Assembly: GCF_040450955.1 (NCBI RefSeq)
Contig: NZ_CP144373.1
Location: forward strand, 1,871,541 to 1,935,540
DNA: 64,000 nucleotides
Direction of reading: 5' to 3'
Source of the DNA: Thermodesulfovibrio sp. 3907-1M
Lineage (GTDB): Bacteria; Nitrospirota; Thermodesulfovibrionia; Thermodesulfovibrionales; Thermodesulfovibrionaceae
Under the pieces are notes generated by a model. The model saw nothing but the letters and a program-made list of their open reading frames with translations, searched no databases and was not told the origin of the DNA. Of this stretch, positions 54,718-63,137 are shown piece by piece. Numbering within the stretch: position 1 is the stretch's first letter; the number at the start of each line of letters is the position of its first letter. The position numbers and the translations under genes are program-made.

Positions 54718-56718
54718 ATGGCAAAAATAGGGGTTTATGTGTGCCATTGTGGAGAAAATATTGCAGGTGCAGTGAAGATTGAAGAAGTTATGAAATATGC
54801 AGAGACCCTTCCAGATGTAGCAGTCGTAAGAAACTATTTATTCATGTGTTCTGATCCAGGACAAGATATTATTAAAAAGGACATTAAAGATGGATTGGTT
54901 GATAGAGTGGTGGTAGCTGCCTGTACGCCAAGAACGCATGAACCAATCTTTAGAGATGCAGTGGAGTCAGCTGGGCTTAATAGATACTTTCTTGAAATGG
55001 CAAACATAAGAGATCAGGATAGTTGGGCACACTGGCATGATAAAACTGGTGCTACAGAAAAAGCAAAAAGACTGATTCGCAGTGCTGTTGCTAAGGTTAG
55101 ACTGGCTGAGCCTCTTGAGGATCGCTATGGAGACATGGAGAAATCTGTTATGGTTATTGGTGGTGGAGTTGCAGGAATGTTTGCAGCTATTGATCTTGCA
55201 AACATGGGGCTTAAGGTTTATCTTGTTGAAAGACAGCCATCCATTGGTGGGCAGATGATAAAGCTTGATAAAACCTTCCCTACAATGGACTGCTCAGCCT
55301 GTATTCTTACTCCAAAGATGGTTGAAGTAGCTCAGCATCCAAATATTGAGCTTATTACCTATGCAGAGGTAGATTCTGTAAAGGGTTATGTTGGTAATTT
55401 TGATATTACAGTAAAGAAAAAGGCAAGATATATAGACTGGGATAAATGCACAGGTTGTGGTGTTTGTACACAGATATGTCCATCAAGGGTTCCTAATGAG
55501 TATAACTTTGGTATGAACCAGAGAAGAGCAGCATATATTGAATTTCCACAGGCAGTGCCTAAAAAAGCAGTTATTGATAGAGCAAACTGCCTGTACTTCA
55601 AATCAATGGATAAAACAGGAAAGCCTGCCTGTCAGATCTGCGAAAAAGGAATACCACCTAAAGGAATACAGGGATGTCCAGCAGGTGCAATTAAGTTTGA
55701 TGATAAAGACGAGTATATAAATCTCAAAGTTGGAGCAGTGATTATTGCCACAGGATACAAGGTAATGGAAAAAACTCACTTCAAAGAATACTCACCTCAT
55801 AGTCCAGATGTGGTTACAGCAATGGAGTTTGAAAGAATTCTTTCAGCAACAGGTCCAACAGAAGGAGAGCTCAAAAGACCTTCCGATGGAACAAAGCCGA
55901 AGACAATTGCTTTTATCTCATGTGTTGGAAGCCGTGATGAGAGATATCATTCTTACTGTTCAAAAGTATGCTGCATGTATATGCTAAAACATGCAAGAAT
56001 TCTTAAGGAAAAGTATCCTGATATAAAGCTTTATCTCTTCTTTATAGACGTTAGAACAGCTGGTAAGGACTTTGAAGAATTCTATGTTTATACAAGAGAA
56101 CTTGGCGTAAAGGTAATAAGGGGAGGAAGAGTTTCAGCAGTTGATGTGAAGCCAAATGGAAAACTGAGAGTAAGAGGTTTTGATGTTGACCTTTGCTCCC
56201 CTGTTGAGCTTGAGGCAGACATGGTTGTGCTTGCAACAGCCATTGAACCTCCAGCAGGAACAGATGAGCTTGGAAGACTTTTTGCAGCAACCTGCGGAAG
56301 GGAAGGATTTTTAAGGGAAGTTCATACCAAGCTTTATCCTGTTGAGACAGCTTCAAAAGGAGTATTTCTTGCTGGATGTGTTCAAGGTCCAAAGGATATT
56401 CCTGAGTCCATTGCTCAGGCACGTGCAGCATCTTCTGCAGCTGCTGCTCTTGTTATTCCAGGCAAGATTAAATTTGAGGCAATTATTTCTGAAGTTGATA
56501 GAGAAAAGTGCAGTTCCTGCGGTGTCTGCGTACCTCTTTGTCCTTATGGAGCAATAAGACTTGAGGAGTATAAAGGTAAAGAAAAGGCATACATAGAGCC
56601 TGCCTTATGTGCAGGATGTGGAGTCTGTGCCAGTGCATGTCCATCAAGGGCAATTACATTCCATGGATTCACAACAGAGCAGATTCTGGCACAGATTGAT
56701 GCATTAGCAGAAGCATAA
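54718..56718 (+). CDS. hdrA: Heterodisulfide reductase-type subunit A, HdrA
   Basis: FAD and iron-sulfur subunit that bifurcates electrons in HdrABC-Mvh complexes. The 666-residue product is full length: N-terminal cysteine-containing domain (YVCHCGENI, FMCSDPGQD), FAD Rossmann motif VIGGGVAG near residue 146, cluster motif CTGCGVCTQICP near residue 244, more cysteines around residues 290-320, FISCVGSRD, and two C-terminal [4Fe-4S] ferredoxin motifs, CSSCGVCVPLCP (~598) and CAGCGVCASACP (~631). All expected cysteine positions have a cysteine codon. First gene of the hdrA-C-B-mvhD-G-A operon; it would link H2 oxidation to ferredoxin and a disulfide or other acceptor. Confidence 0.96.
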   Translation: MAKIGVYVCHCGENIAGAVKIEEVMKYAETLPDVAVVRNYLFMCSDPGQDIIKKDIKDGLVDRVVVAACTPRTHEPIFRDAVESAGLNRYFLEMANIRDQDSWAHWHDKTGATEKAKRLIRSAVAKVRLAEPLEDRYGDMEKSVMVIGGGVAGMFAAIDLANMGLKVYLVERQPSIGGQMIKLDKTFPTMDCSACILTPKMVEVAQHPNIELITYAEVDSVKGYVGNFDITVKKKARYIDWDKCTGCGVCTQICPSRVPNEYNFGMNQRRAAYIEFPQAVPKKAVIDRANCLYFKSMDKTGKPACQICEKGIPPKGIQGCPAGAIKFDDKDEYINLKVGAVIIATGYKVMEKTHFKEYSPHSPDVVTAMEFERILSATGPTEGELKRPSDGTKPKTIAFISCVGSRDERYHSYCSKVCCMYMLKHARILKEKYPDIKLYLFFIDVRTAGKDFEEFYVYTRELGVKVIRGGRVSAVDVKPNGKLRVRGFDVDLCSPVELEADMVVLATAIEPPAGTDELGRLFAATCGREGFLREVHTKLYPVETASKGVFLAGCVQGPKDIPESIAQARAASSAAAALVIPGKIKFEAIISEVDREKCSSCGVCVPLCPYGAIRLEEYKGKEKAYIEPALCAGCGVCASACPSRAITFHGFTTEQILAQIDALAEA

Positions 56719-56738
56719 AAAATAAAAGGAGGGAAAAA

Positions 56739-57275
56739 ATGGAAGAGGGTGGCGTAAATGTAATTGATCTTACACAGGGAGATGAGAGTTTTGTAAAGGA
56801 GTTGGAAGGATTAGGGGCTGATGAACTTAGAGAATGCATACAGTGTGGAAAATGTGGAGCTACATGTCCAATGGCATTAGCGGGCTTAGAGTTTTTTATT
56901 AAAAGAATTGTTCATGCTGCAAACTTAGGTTTAAGGGATGTGCTTCTTGAAGACTCTTCAGTGTGGGGGTGTCAGTCCTGTAACCGTTGTGTTGAAATAT
57001 GCCCAATGGATATAAAACCTTATGAAGTTATTCAAGCATTAAGAAGAGCAGCAATTAAGGTTGAATCCTGTCCTGCAAACACCTATGAAGGTTTGAGAAA
57101 TTTATACAAATTCGGTCATGCAGTATTTCCTAAGGGTTTTGAAGAAAGAAGAAAGAAAGCAGGATTGCCAGAAAAACCACCAACCGCATTGAGTTATGAC
57201 GAGTTAAGGAAAAAATACCAGGAAGTTTTAAAACAAACTATCCTGGAAGAAATAGCACCATTCCCGCTTGACTAA
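56739..57275 (+). CDS. hdrC: Heterodisulfide reductase-type subunit C, HdrC
   Basis: Iron-sulfur subunit passing electrons between HdrA and HdrB. The 178-residue product has two [4Fe-4S] motifs: Cys33, 36, 39, 43 (CIQCGKCGATCP) and Cys78, 81, 84, 88 (CQSCNRCVEICP). A GGAGGG site precedes it, 20 bases after hdrA. The C-terminal extension beyond residue ~125 is longer than the minimal core. Confidence 0.95.
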   Translation: MEEGGVNVIDLTQGDESFVKELEGLGADELRECIQCGKCGATCPMALAGLEFFIKRIVHAANLGLRDVLLEDSSVWGCQSCNRCVEICPMDIKPYEVIQALRRAAIKVESCPANTYEGLRNLYKFGHAVFPKGFEERRKKAGLPEKPPTALSYDELRKKYQEVLKQTILEEIAPFPLD

Positions 57276-57286
57276 GGAGGAGAGAA

Positions 57287-58183
57287 ATGAAAAAGATAGG
57301 ATTTTTCCTTGGATGTAACATACCCTTTAATAGACCAGATGTGGAGTATTCAGCAAGGTATATGTTGAATGAACTCGGAGTTGAAATTGTAGAGCTTGAA
57401 GGAGCTGCATGCTGTCCTGCCTTTGGAACAATGCCATCAGTTGATCTTGTAGGATGGGCAGCTGCATCAGCATGGAATTTAAGCATTGCTGAGGAAAAAG
57501 GTGTTGATATAATTACAGGGTGTGGTTCCTGTTATGGTTCACTAAATGAAGCAAGATATCACATGGAAAAGCATCCTGAGATTAAGGAGCAGGTTAATAA
57601 AATTCTTGGTAAAGTCGGGAAAGAATACAAAGGAACAGTAAAGGTATGGAATTTTATTAACTTTTTATATGAAGAAATCGGACTTGACAATCTCAAATCA
57701 AAAATAAAATACAATCTCAATGGATTAAAATGCGCTGTTCAGACTGGATGTCACAATCTCTGGCCCAGCAGAGCTTATCCAACAAATGAGGATAACACAT
57801 TTTATCCAACAAGACTGAGAGAGATTTGCGAAGCTATGGGCGGTGTGGCACCACATTACAGCACAATAACTGACTGCTGTGGAATGGGCGCACTGAGATC
57901 TGCTGCTTCTGAAAAATCTCTTGCATTGTTTAAAAAGAAACTTGATGTAATAAAAGAGGAGTTAAATCCTGATGTTACAGTAACGGGCTGCAGCTCATGT
58001 TTACTTCAGTTTGATGCAGGACAGGCTCTTTTAGTAGAGCAGAAAAAGCTTGATTACAAGATTCCAGCTCTTCATATTGTTCAGGTTGCTGCTATAGCAA
58101 TGGGTGCAGATGTTGAAAAAGCAACAGCACAGGCATCAATCCCTTTGAATGGAGTAATAACTAAGATAAAAGGAGGGAATTAA
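57287..58183 (+). CDS. hdrB: Heterodisulfide reductase-type subunit B, HdrB
   Basis: Catalytic subunit holding the unusual cubane clusters that cleave heterodisulfides. The 298-residue product has two complete CCG domains: the first with FLGCN, AACCPAFG and TGCGSCYG, the second with TGCHN, DCCGMG and TGCSSCLLQ. All ligand cysteines are present. Bacterial versions lack coenzyme M and B, so the substrate is unknown. It follows hdrC by 11 bases with AGGAGG. Confidence 0.95.
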   Translation: MKKIGFFLGCNIPFNRPDVEYSARYMLNELGVEIVELEGAACCPAFGTMPSVDLVGWAAASAWNLSIAEEKGVDIITGCGSCYGSLNEARYHMEKHPEIKEQVNKILGKVGKEYKGTVKVWNFINFLYEEIGLDNLKSKIKYNLNGLKCAVQTGCHNLWPSRAYPTNEDNTFYPTRLREICEAMGGVAPHYSTITDCCGMGALRSAASEKSLALFKKKLDVIKEELNPDVTVTGCSSCLLQFDAGQALLVEQKKLDYKIPALHIVQVAAIAMGADVEKATAQASIPLNGVITKIKGGN

Positions 58184-58184
58184 G

Positions 58185-58601
58185 ATGGCATGGGAGCCAA
58201 GGCTAATTGTTATTGCCTGCCAGTGGTGTACATATCAGGGGGCAGATCTGGCAGGAAGTCTCCGTTACAGTTATCCTCCTACAGTGCATATTGTAAGAGT
58301 GCCCTGTAGTGGAAGAGTTGAACCCGAATTTATTGCAGAAGCCCTCAGAAGAGGTGCAGATGGTGTATTTATTGGTGGATGCCACTTTGGTGACTGCCAT
58401 TATAAAGAGGGTAACTACAAAGCAATCAGAAGATTCAAACTCTTTAAGAGAGTTGCCACAGATCTCGGAATTGAGCCTGAAAGAATTCAGCTTGAATGGA
58501 TCTCAGGAAGTGAAGGCAAGAGATTTTCTGAAGCCATGACAGAGTTTGATGCTAAAATTAGGGAACTTGGACCAAATCCATTGAAAGGAGGGGCACAATG
58601 A
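58185..58601 (+). CDS. mvhD: MvhD: electron-transfer subunit joining hydrogenase and HdrA
   Basis: A 138-residue [2Fe-2S] protein that relays electrons from MvhG to HdrA. It has the five MvhD cysteine positions: IACQWCTYQGAD, VPCSGR and FIGGCHFGDCHY. Each is a cysteine codon, although this family can carry selenocysteine in other organisms. The gene begins 1 base after hdrB and overlaps mvhG by 4 bases. Confidence 0.95.
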   Translation: MAWEPRLIVIACQWCTYQGADLAGSLRYSYPPTVHIVRVPCSGRVEPEFIAEALRRGADGVFIGGCHFGDCHYKEGNYKAIRRFKLFKRVATDLGIEPERIQLEWISGSEGKRFSEAMTEFDAKIRELGPNPLKGGAQ

Positions 58602-59554
58602 GTAAACCTAAACTTGCATATTATCTTGCCGGAGGTTGTGGTGGCTGTGATATTGCAGTTGTAGATTTATCTGAAGCATTGGTAGATGTTGCTTTACAAT
58701 TAGATATAGTATTCTGGGCACCAACAGTGGCAGATGTAAAGTATAAAGATCTTGAAGCAATGCCAGATGGTTCAATTGATGTAGGGCTTTTTAGTGGTAA
58801 TGTAAGGAATTCAGAGCATGAGCATATTGCAAAGGTATTAAGACAGAAATGTAAAGTTCTTATCGCTTTTGGAATATGTGCATCATGTGGTGGAATAAAA
58901 GGACTTGTGAATTTACATACAACTGAGCAGTTACTTGAAAAAGCATACATCAATACATTCAGCACAGATAATCCAGAAAAGATACTTCCTCAAACAACTG
59001 TTGTGGTGGATGGAAAATATGAGTTAACGCTGCCAACTTTGATGGATGCAAGGGCTCTTGATCAGGTTGTAAAGGTGGATTATTACATAGGTGGATGCCC
59101 TCCCTATCATGAACATATAGCAAAGGCATTTACAGCTTTACTCTCTGGACAGCTTCCACCTCCAGGTTCATGGATTACAATGGGCAAGGCTGTATGCGAG
59201 GTATGCGATAGAAATCCTGTATTAAAAGGCAAACCAAAGAAGCTTGCCACTGAGGTAAAAAGAACAATTGATGGAGCACCAAGTGAAGACGGATGCCTTC
59301 TTGAAGAAGGATATCTATGTCTTGGTCCTGTAACGCAGGGAGATTGTGGTGCAAAATGTCCTTCTGCAAATATTCCATGTAGAGGCTGCGGAGGACCAAT
59401 CCCTGGAGTCAAAGACTTTGGTCTCAGAGCAATAAGTGCTATTGCAAGCATGCTTGACAATGAAGAGCTTGTGGATAAGATTCCAGATCCGGTTCATTTA
59501 TTTTATAGATACACACTGCCAAGTTCTTTTCTTGGCAAAAGAATAAAGAGATGA
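58598..59554 (+). CDS. mvhG: [NiFe] hydrogenase small subunit, MvhG-type
   Basis: The 318-residue iron-sulfur subunit of the group 3 hydrogenase. N-terminal cluster ligands are in LAGGCGGCDIAVVDL, with further cysteines in GICASCGG and IGGCPPYHEH, and a C-terminal group of cysteines (CGAKCPSANIPCRGCGGP). No Tat signal is present, so it is a cytoplasmic enzyme. It overlaps mvhD by 4 bases and precedes mvhA by 55 bases. Confidence 0.95.
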   Translation: MSKPKLAYYLAGGCGGCDIAVVDLSEALVDVALQLDIVFWAPTVADVKYKDLEAMPDGSIDVGLFSGNVRNSEHEHIAKVLRQKCKVLIAFGICASCGGIKGLVNLHTTEQLLEKAYINTFSTDNPEKILPQTTVVVDGKYELTLPTLMDARALDQVVKVDYYIGGCPPYHEHIAKAFTALLSGQLPPPGSWITMGKAVCEVCDRNPVLKGKPKKLATEVKRTIDGAPSEDGCLLEEGYLCLGPVTQGDCGAKCPSANIPCRGCGGPIPGVKDFGLRAISAIASMLDNEELVDKIPDPVHLFYRYTLPSSFLGKRIKR

Positions 59555-59609
59555 AAAAATGAGTCTGAAAGATATAATAAGAAAAATAACCCAGAAGGGG
59601 GGAAAGGGA

Positions 59610-61079
59610 ATGAAGAAAATTGAAATTAATCCTATGACAAGGCTTGAAGGCCATGGCAAAATAACCATATTCCTTGATGAACAGGGAAATGTAGAGAATG
59701 CTTTTATGCAAGTTGTTGAATTTATGGGATACGAAAAGTTCCTCATAGGTATGCCCATTGAGGAAGTTCCCAGAACTGTAAGCACTATCTGCGGAGTTTG
59801 AAGGGGCGTGCATTTTACAGCCTCAGTGAAGGCTGCAGATGCAGTTTATGGAGTTGAACCAACTCCTACAGCAAAAAAGATAAGAGAACTTTTTTATAAT
59901 GCCCATTATGTAGAAGACCACACAGGAATTCTCTATGCTCTTGGTTTTCCAGATTTTGTATGCGGTCCAACAGCTTCACCTGCTGAGAGAAATCTTATAG
60001 GACTTATTTTGAAAGTGGGTGCAGATGTGGGTAAGCTTGTTTTAAAGAAAAGATTTTCAGCAGTAAGAATTTTTGAGATCACTGGTGGAAGAACAAGCCA
60101 TCCAGTTGCTGCATTACCAGGAGGATGGGCAAAGAGAATAACAGAAGAAGAAAGGCAGGAGATTCTTAAGTGTGCTGATGATTGTATTGAGCTTGGAAAG
60201 TTGACTCTTGATGTATTTGATAAAGTTGTACTTCAGAACAAAGAATACATGGCTTTGGTCACAGGTGATGTTTATAAGGTGGTGACCAATTACGTTGGAA
60301 CAGTTGATGAAAACGATAAGGTTACCTATTATGATGGAACTCAAAAGATTGTTGATACAAAAGGAAATGAAATAGGAAGATTTAAAGGCATTCAATATCT
60401 GGACTACATTGCAGAAAAGACCCTTCCATGGAGTTATCAGAAAGCTCCATATCTAAAGAAAATAGGTTGGAAGGGTCTCGTAGATGGAGATGGAACAAGC
60501 ATTTACAGCGTAGGACCACTTGCAAGGTTTAATGTTGGAAGTGGATTTGATACACCTCTGGCACAGGAAGCATATGAAAAAATGGTTGCTGCCTTTGGTG
60601 GTAAGCCTGTTCATAACACACTTGCCTATCACTGGACAAGAGCAATTGAATTAATGCACGCTGCTGAGAAAGTGAAACAGATTGCCTCAGATGAATCTAT
60701 TACAGATCCAAATGTTCGTCAGGAGCTTGGCAGTCCTGTTGGTGAAGGTGTGGGAATTGTTGAAGCAGCAAGAGGAACATTGATTCATCATTATAAGACC
60801 GATGAAAAGGGTATAGTTACTGATGCTAATCTTATAGTTGCAACAACTCATAATAAAGGTCCAATGAACATTGCAGTTAAGAGGGCTGCCCAGAACTTTA
60901 TAAAGAATGGCAAAGTTGATGATGGAATTCTTAATCTTGTTGAGATTGCCTATCGTCCCTATGACCTTTGCTTTGCCTGTTCAACTCATACTCTTCCTGG
61001 AAGAATTCCTGTAAGAATTGACATCATTGATCACCACGGTGAAGTTGTAAAAAGCCTCAGAAATTTTGAAATCGCTTAA
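59610..61079 (+). CDS. mvhA: [NiFe] hydrogenase large subunit MvhA, putative selenoprotein (Sec64)
   Basis: Catalytic subunit of the Hdr-linked hydrogenase. I start it at the ATG at 59610 (MKKIEINPMTRLEGHG), 6-8 bases after a GGGGGGAAAGGG ribosome site; an ATG at 59559 is weaker. The frame has one UGA at 59799-59801. Reading it as selenocysteine gives a 489-residue protein with the L1 motif ICGVU-RGVHFTAS: Cys61 and Sec64, where other hydrogenases have CxxC. A hairpin follows 16 bases later. The C-terminal motif DLCFACSTH keeps Cys454 and Cys457, with Leu instead of the usual Pro, and 29 residues after His460 for the maturation protease to remove. Thr replaces the usual Arg before the first CxxC. 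A reading error or inactivating mutation is the main alternative. Confidence 0.85.
59802..59843 (+). promoter_or_regulatory. Candidate bacterial SECIS hairpin after the mvhA UGA
   Basis: The upper stem CAGCCT (59818-59823) pairs perfectly with AGGCTG (59830-59835) around a six-base loop CAGTGA. It begins 16 bases after the UGA. A lower four-base stem TGCA/TGCA (59809-59812 with 59840-59843) is possible. A short stem-loop just 3' of the UGA with G and U in the loop is the known layout of bacterial SECIS elements read by SelB. No base is spared from coding. Confidence 0.65.
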
Positions 61080-61092
61080 TTTATCAGTCCAG

Positions 61093-61112
61093 GCGGAGGC
61101 ATCAGCCTCCGC
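61093..61112 (+). terminator. Strong hairpin between mvhA and the protease gene
   Basis: GCGGAGGC (61093-61100), loop ATCA, GCCTCCGC (61105-61112): an 8-bp perfect GC-rich stem, followed by only TTT and then C. The short U run makes it a weak intrinsic terminator or attenuator, or an RNA-stabilising hairpin, placed before the maturation gene. Confidence 0.5.
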
Positions 61113-61139
61113 TTTCAAGTATAACACCACGGATAAAAC

Positions 61140-61586
61140 ATGAAAGCTATAGTTGTGGGAATTGGTAATCCAAATTTTAAAGATGATGCAGTAGGGCTTA
61201 AGATCGCGGAAAAACTTGATGGATTGGTAGATACAGTTTCTCTTTTAAACATAAGTTTTCAAATTATTGATTCCATACTTGGTTATGACAGAGCTGTGAT
61301 CGTTGATGGAGTTAAATCAGGAGCTGAACCAGGAAGCATCTTAGAATTTAATACTGATTACTGGGGAAACATATATGCAAGTGGGACACATAATCTCTCA
61401 ATCTTTGAGATATTAAGAATTGGTTATTCTCTCTTCTCCGATGAAATGCCAGAGGAAATAAAAATCATTGGCGTAGAAGTAGAGGATGTGGAAACCTTAA
61501 GCAGGCAGTTGAGTCCTTCTGTTGAGGCAGCAATACCTGAGGTTATATCAAAAATTAAGGAATATTTAGGAATAAAAGAGTTTTAA
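61140..61586 (+). CDS. Hydrogenase maturation endopeptidase (HycI/HyaD family)
   Basis: A 148-residue nickel-dependent protease that trims the C-terminus of the large subunit after metal insertion. It has VVGIGNPNFKDDAVGLKIAE, the metal-binding aspartate in AVIVDGVKSG and the histidine in GTHNLSIFEIL. It is next to mvhA, whose C-terminal extension it probably cleaves after His460. It converges with pit and overlaps it by 21 bases. Confidence 0.92.
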   Translation: MKAIVVGIGNPNFKDDAVGLKIAEKLDGLVDTVSLLNISFQIIDSILGYDRAVIVDGVKSGAEPGSILEFNTDYWGNIYASGTHNLSIFEILRIGYSLFSDEMPEEIKIIGVEVEDVETLSRQLSPSVEAAIPEVISKIKEYLGIKEF

Positions 61587-62501
61587 AGCAAGATAACTTA
61601 TTATAAAAGCAGCAGATGGCGTGATTACAAAATTAATAGCAATTTTCTTTAAAAGGCTGAGTTTAACTGTAGCAATACCTTTGGACATTCCCACTCCACT
61701 TATTCCACCTATTATGCAGTAAGTGGTTGATATAGGCATACCCAGAAAAGTAAAGAATAAAACAGATGCACCTGCACCAAATTGGGCAGCAAATCCAGAG
61801 TAAGGGTCTAAGGTGGTAATTCCTTTCCCTACGGTTTCAATAACCCTGTGGCTAAGCAGAGTAGCACCAGAAAAAACCATGATTGAAGCAAGAAAGAAAA
61901 GCAGTATTTTATTAATCTCAATTCCTGAATGCATCACAGGTCCAAGAACAGTTGCAAGTTCATTTGCTCCTGTGTTATAGGCAATTAAAGAAGCACTTAA
62001 GAGAAGAAAAGTTCTTAAAAGTTTTTCAATCTGGAAGAAAGGAAATTTTGATAGAGTTTTTTCAAGGAGTTTATATAAAAAAAATGAAAAAGCCATGGCT
62101 ACAAAAGGTGAAATGAGCCAGGATACTATAATTTTTATGATAGATGCAAAGTTAACAGTGCTGTCTGATGCAACTGCAGCACCTGTGAGACTGCCTATTA
62201 TTACCTGATGAGTTGAAAGAGGAAGCCTGCGCCAGTTTGAAACAATAATCAAAATTGCAGAAATAGTTAATGCAACTATGATAATTGATGAATTAACATC
62301 AACAATGTTTTTTCCCACTGTTTTCATGACCTTTTGTCCCTGAAGAAGAATGCCGAGAAAAACAAGAAGTCCGAAGAGAAATATTGCTCTTTTTAATCTT
62401 ATTATTCCTGCACCTATGCAGATACCAAGAGCATTAGAGGCATCATTTGAACCTATTCCAAATGCAATAAGAAGACTCGCTACAACTGCAATTTCTGTCA
62501 T
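61566..62501 (-). CDS. Inorganic phosphate transporter, PiT family
   Basis: A 311-residue membrane transporter with about nine to ten helices. The duplicated PiT signature is visible: FGIGSNDASNALG at the N-terminus and YNTGANELATVLGP in the second half. Such transporters use proton or cation coupling to move phosphate or metal-phosphate. It is directly downstream of a DUF47 protein gene, the usual partner. Sulfate is a possible alternative substrate for short PiT proteins. Confidence 0.93.
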   Translation of the reverse strand: MTEIAVVASLLIAFGIGSNDASNALGICIGAGIIRLKRAIFLFGLLVFLGILLQGQKVMKTVGKNIVDVNSSIIIVALTISAILIIVSNWRRLPLSTHQVIIGSLTGAAVASDSTVNFASIIKIIVSWLISPFVAMAFSFFLYKLLEKTLSKFPFFQIEKLLRTFLLLSASLIAYNTGANELATVLGPVMHSGIEINKILLFFLASIMVFSGATLLSHRVIETVGKGITTLDPYSGFAAQFGAGASVLFFTFLGMPISTTYCIIGGISGVGMSKGIATVKLSLLKKIAINFVITPSAAFIISYLALKLFYS

Positions 62502-62504
62502 AAA

Positions 62505-63137
62505 TTATCTCAGGCTTATCTCAATTATGTATAAATAGTCACTTGCATCTTCAATTAAGTCACTTATTCTGGTTAAATACTCAACAAAATCAGTTATTAT
62601 TTTCCCTTCCCAAAAGTTTTTTATCTCAATTTTTCTTAATTTTTCCGTTATATCAAACTTAAGATCATCAACCTGCTTTTCATATACTCTTATAGCAAGA
62701 TTTTTTTCTTTAAGGTCTCCTTTAGTGATCAGACTATCAAAGGCAATTGAAAGGAGCTCACATATATTGGTATTTATGGAAGCAATTTTTACACATTCAG
62801 GTTCAATTATTCTGTAAACTTCCATGTTAAGATATCTAAATTCAAATGCAGCATCCTCAAGAATATCAAAGGCTTCGTCTACCATTTCTATAAATCTGCA
62901 TATGTTTGGTCTTATGAATGGCAAAAAAGCTCCTTCATGAATTGTGGAGATTATCTCTCTTCTGATTGAATCTGCCTCTCTTTCAAGGTCTGCCACACAG
63001 AATGTAGATTCAATATCTGAGCTTGTTAAGGCATTTTTAAAACATTCAGTTGCTAAACATAAGGTTTTGATGTGTGTTTTTATGTCTTCTATTACTTTTT
63101 TTTCTAATTTTCCACCAGAAATAATTTTATCAAACAT
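62505..63137 (-). CDS. DUF47 / PhoU-like regulator of PiT transport
   Basis: A 210-residue, all-helical, PhoU-like protein (DUF47). The acidic metal-binding helices are recognisable: LEREADSIRREIISTIHEGAFLP and VDEAFDILEDAAFEF. DUF47 proteins are thought to regulate the adjacent PiT transporter. It lies 3 bases upstream of pit and directly abuts the CBS gene. Confidence 0.9.
   Translation of the reverse strand: MFDKIISGGKLEKKVIEDIKTHIKTLCLATECFKNALTSSDIESTFCVADLEREADSIRREIISTIHEGAFLPFIRPNICRFIEMVDEAFDILEDAAFEFRYLNMEVYRIIEPECVKIASINTNICELLSIAFDSLITKGDLKEKNLAIRVYEKQVDDLKFDITEKLRKIEIKNFWEGKIITDFVEYLTRISDLIEDASDYLYIIEISLR

Noticed and set aside
58185..58601. Selenocysteine in MvhD or HdrA
   Set aside because: Both families can carry Sec elsewhere, but all expected positions here have cysteine codons and neither frame contains an internal UGA.
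59559..59801. Two separate genes at the hydrogenase locus: one ending at the UGA and one starting at GTG 59808
   Set aside because: Both parts are in the same frame, with no shift, and the junction falls exactly in the L1 motif with conserved residues on both sides; the upstream part alone would be an incomplete N-terminus and the second has no ribosome site. Recoded readthrough explains it better.
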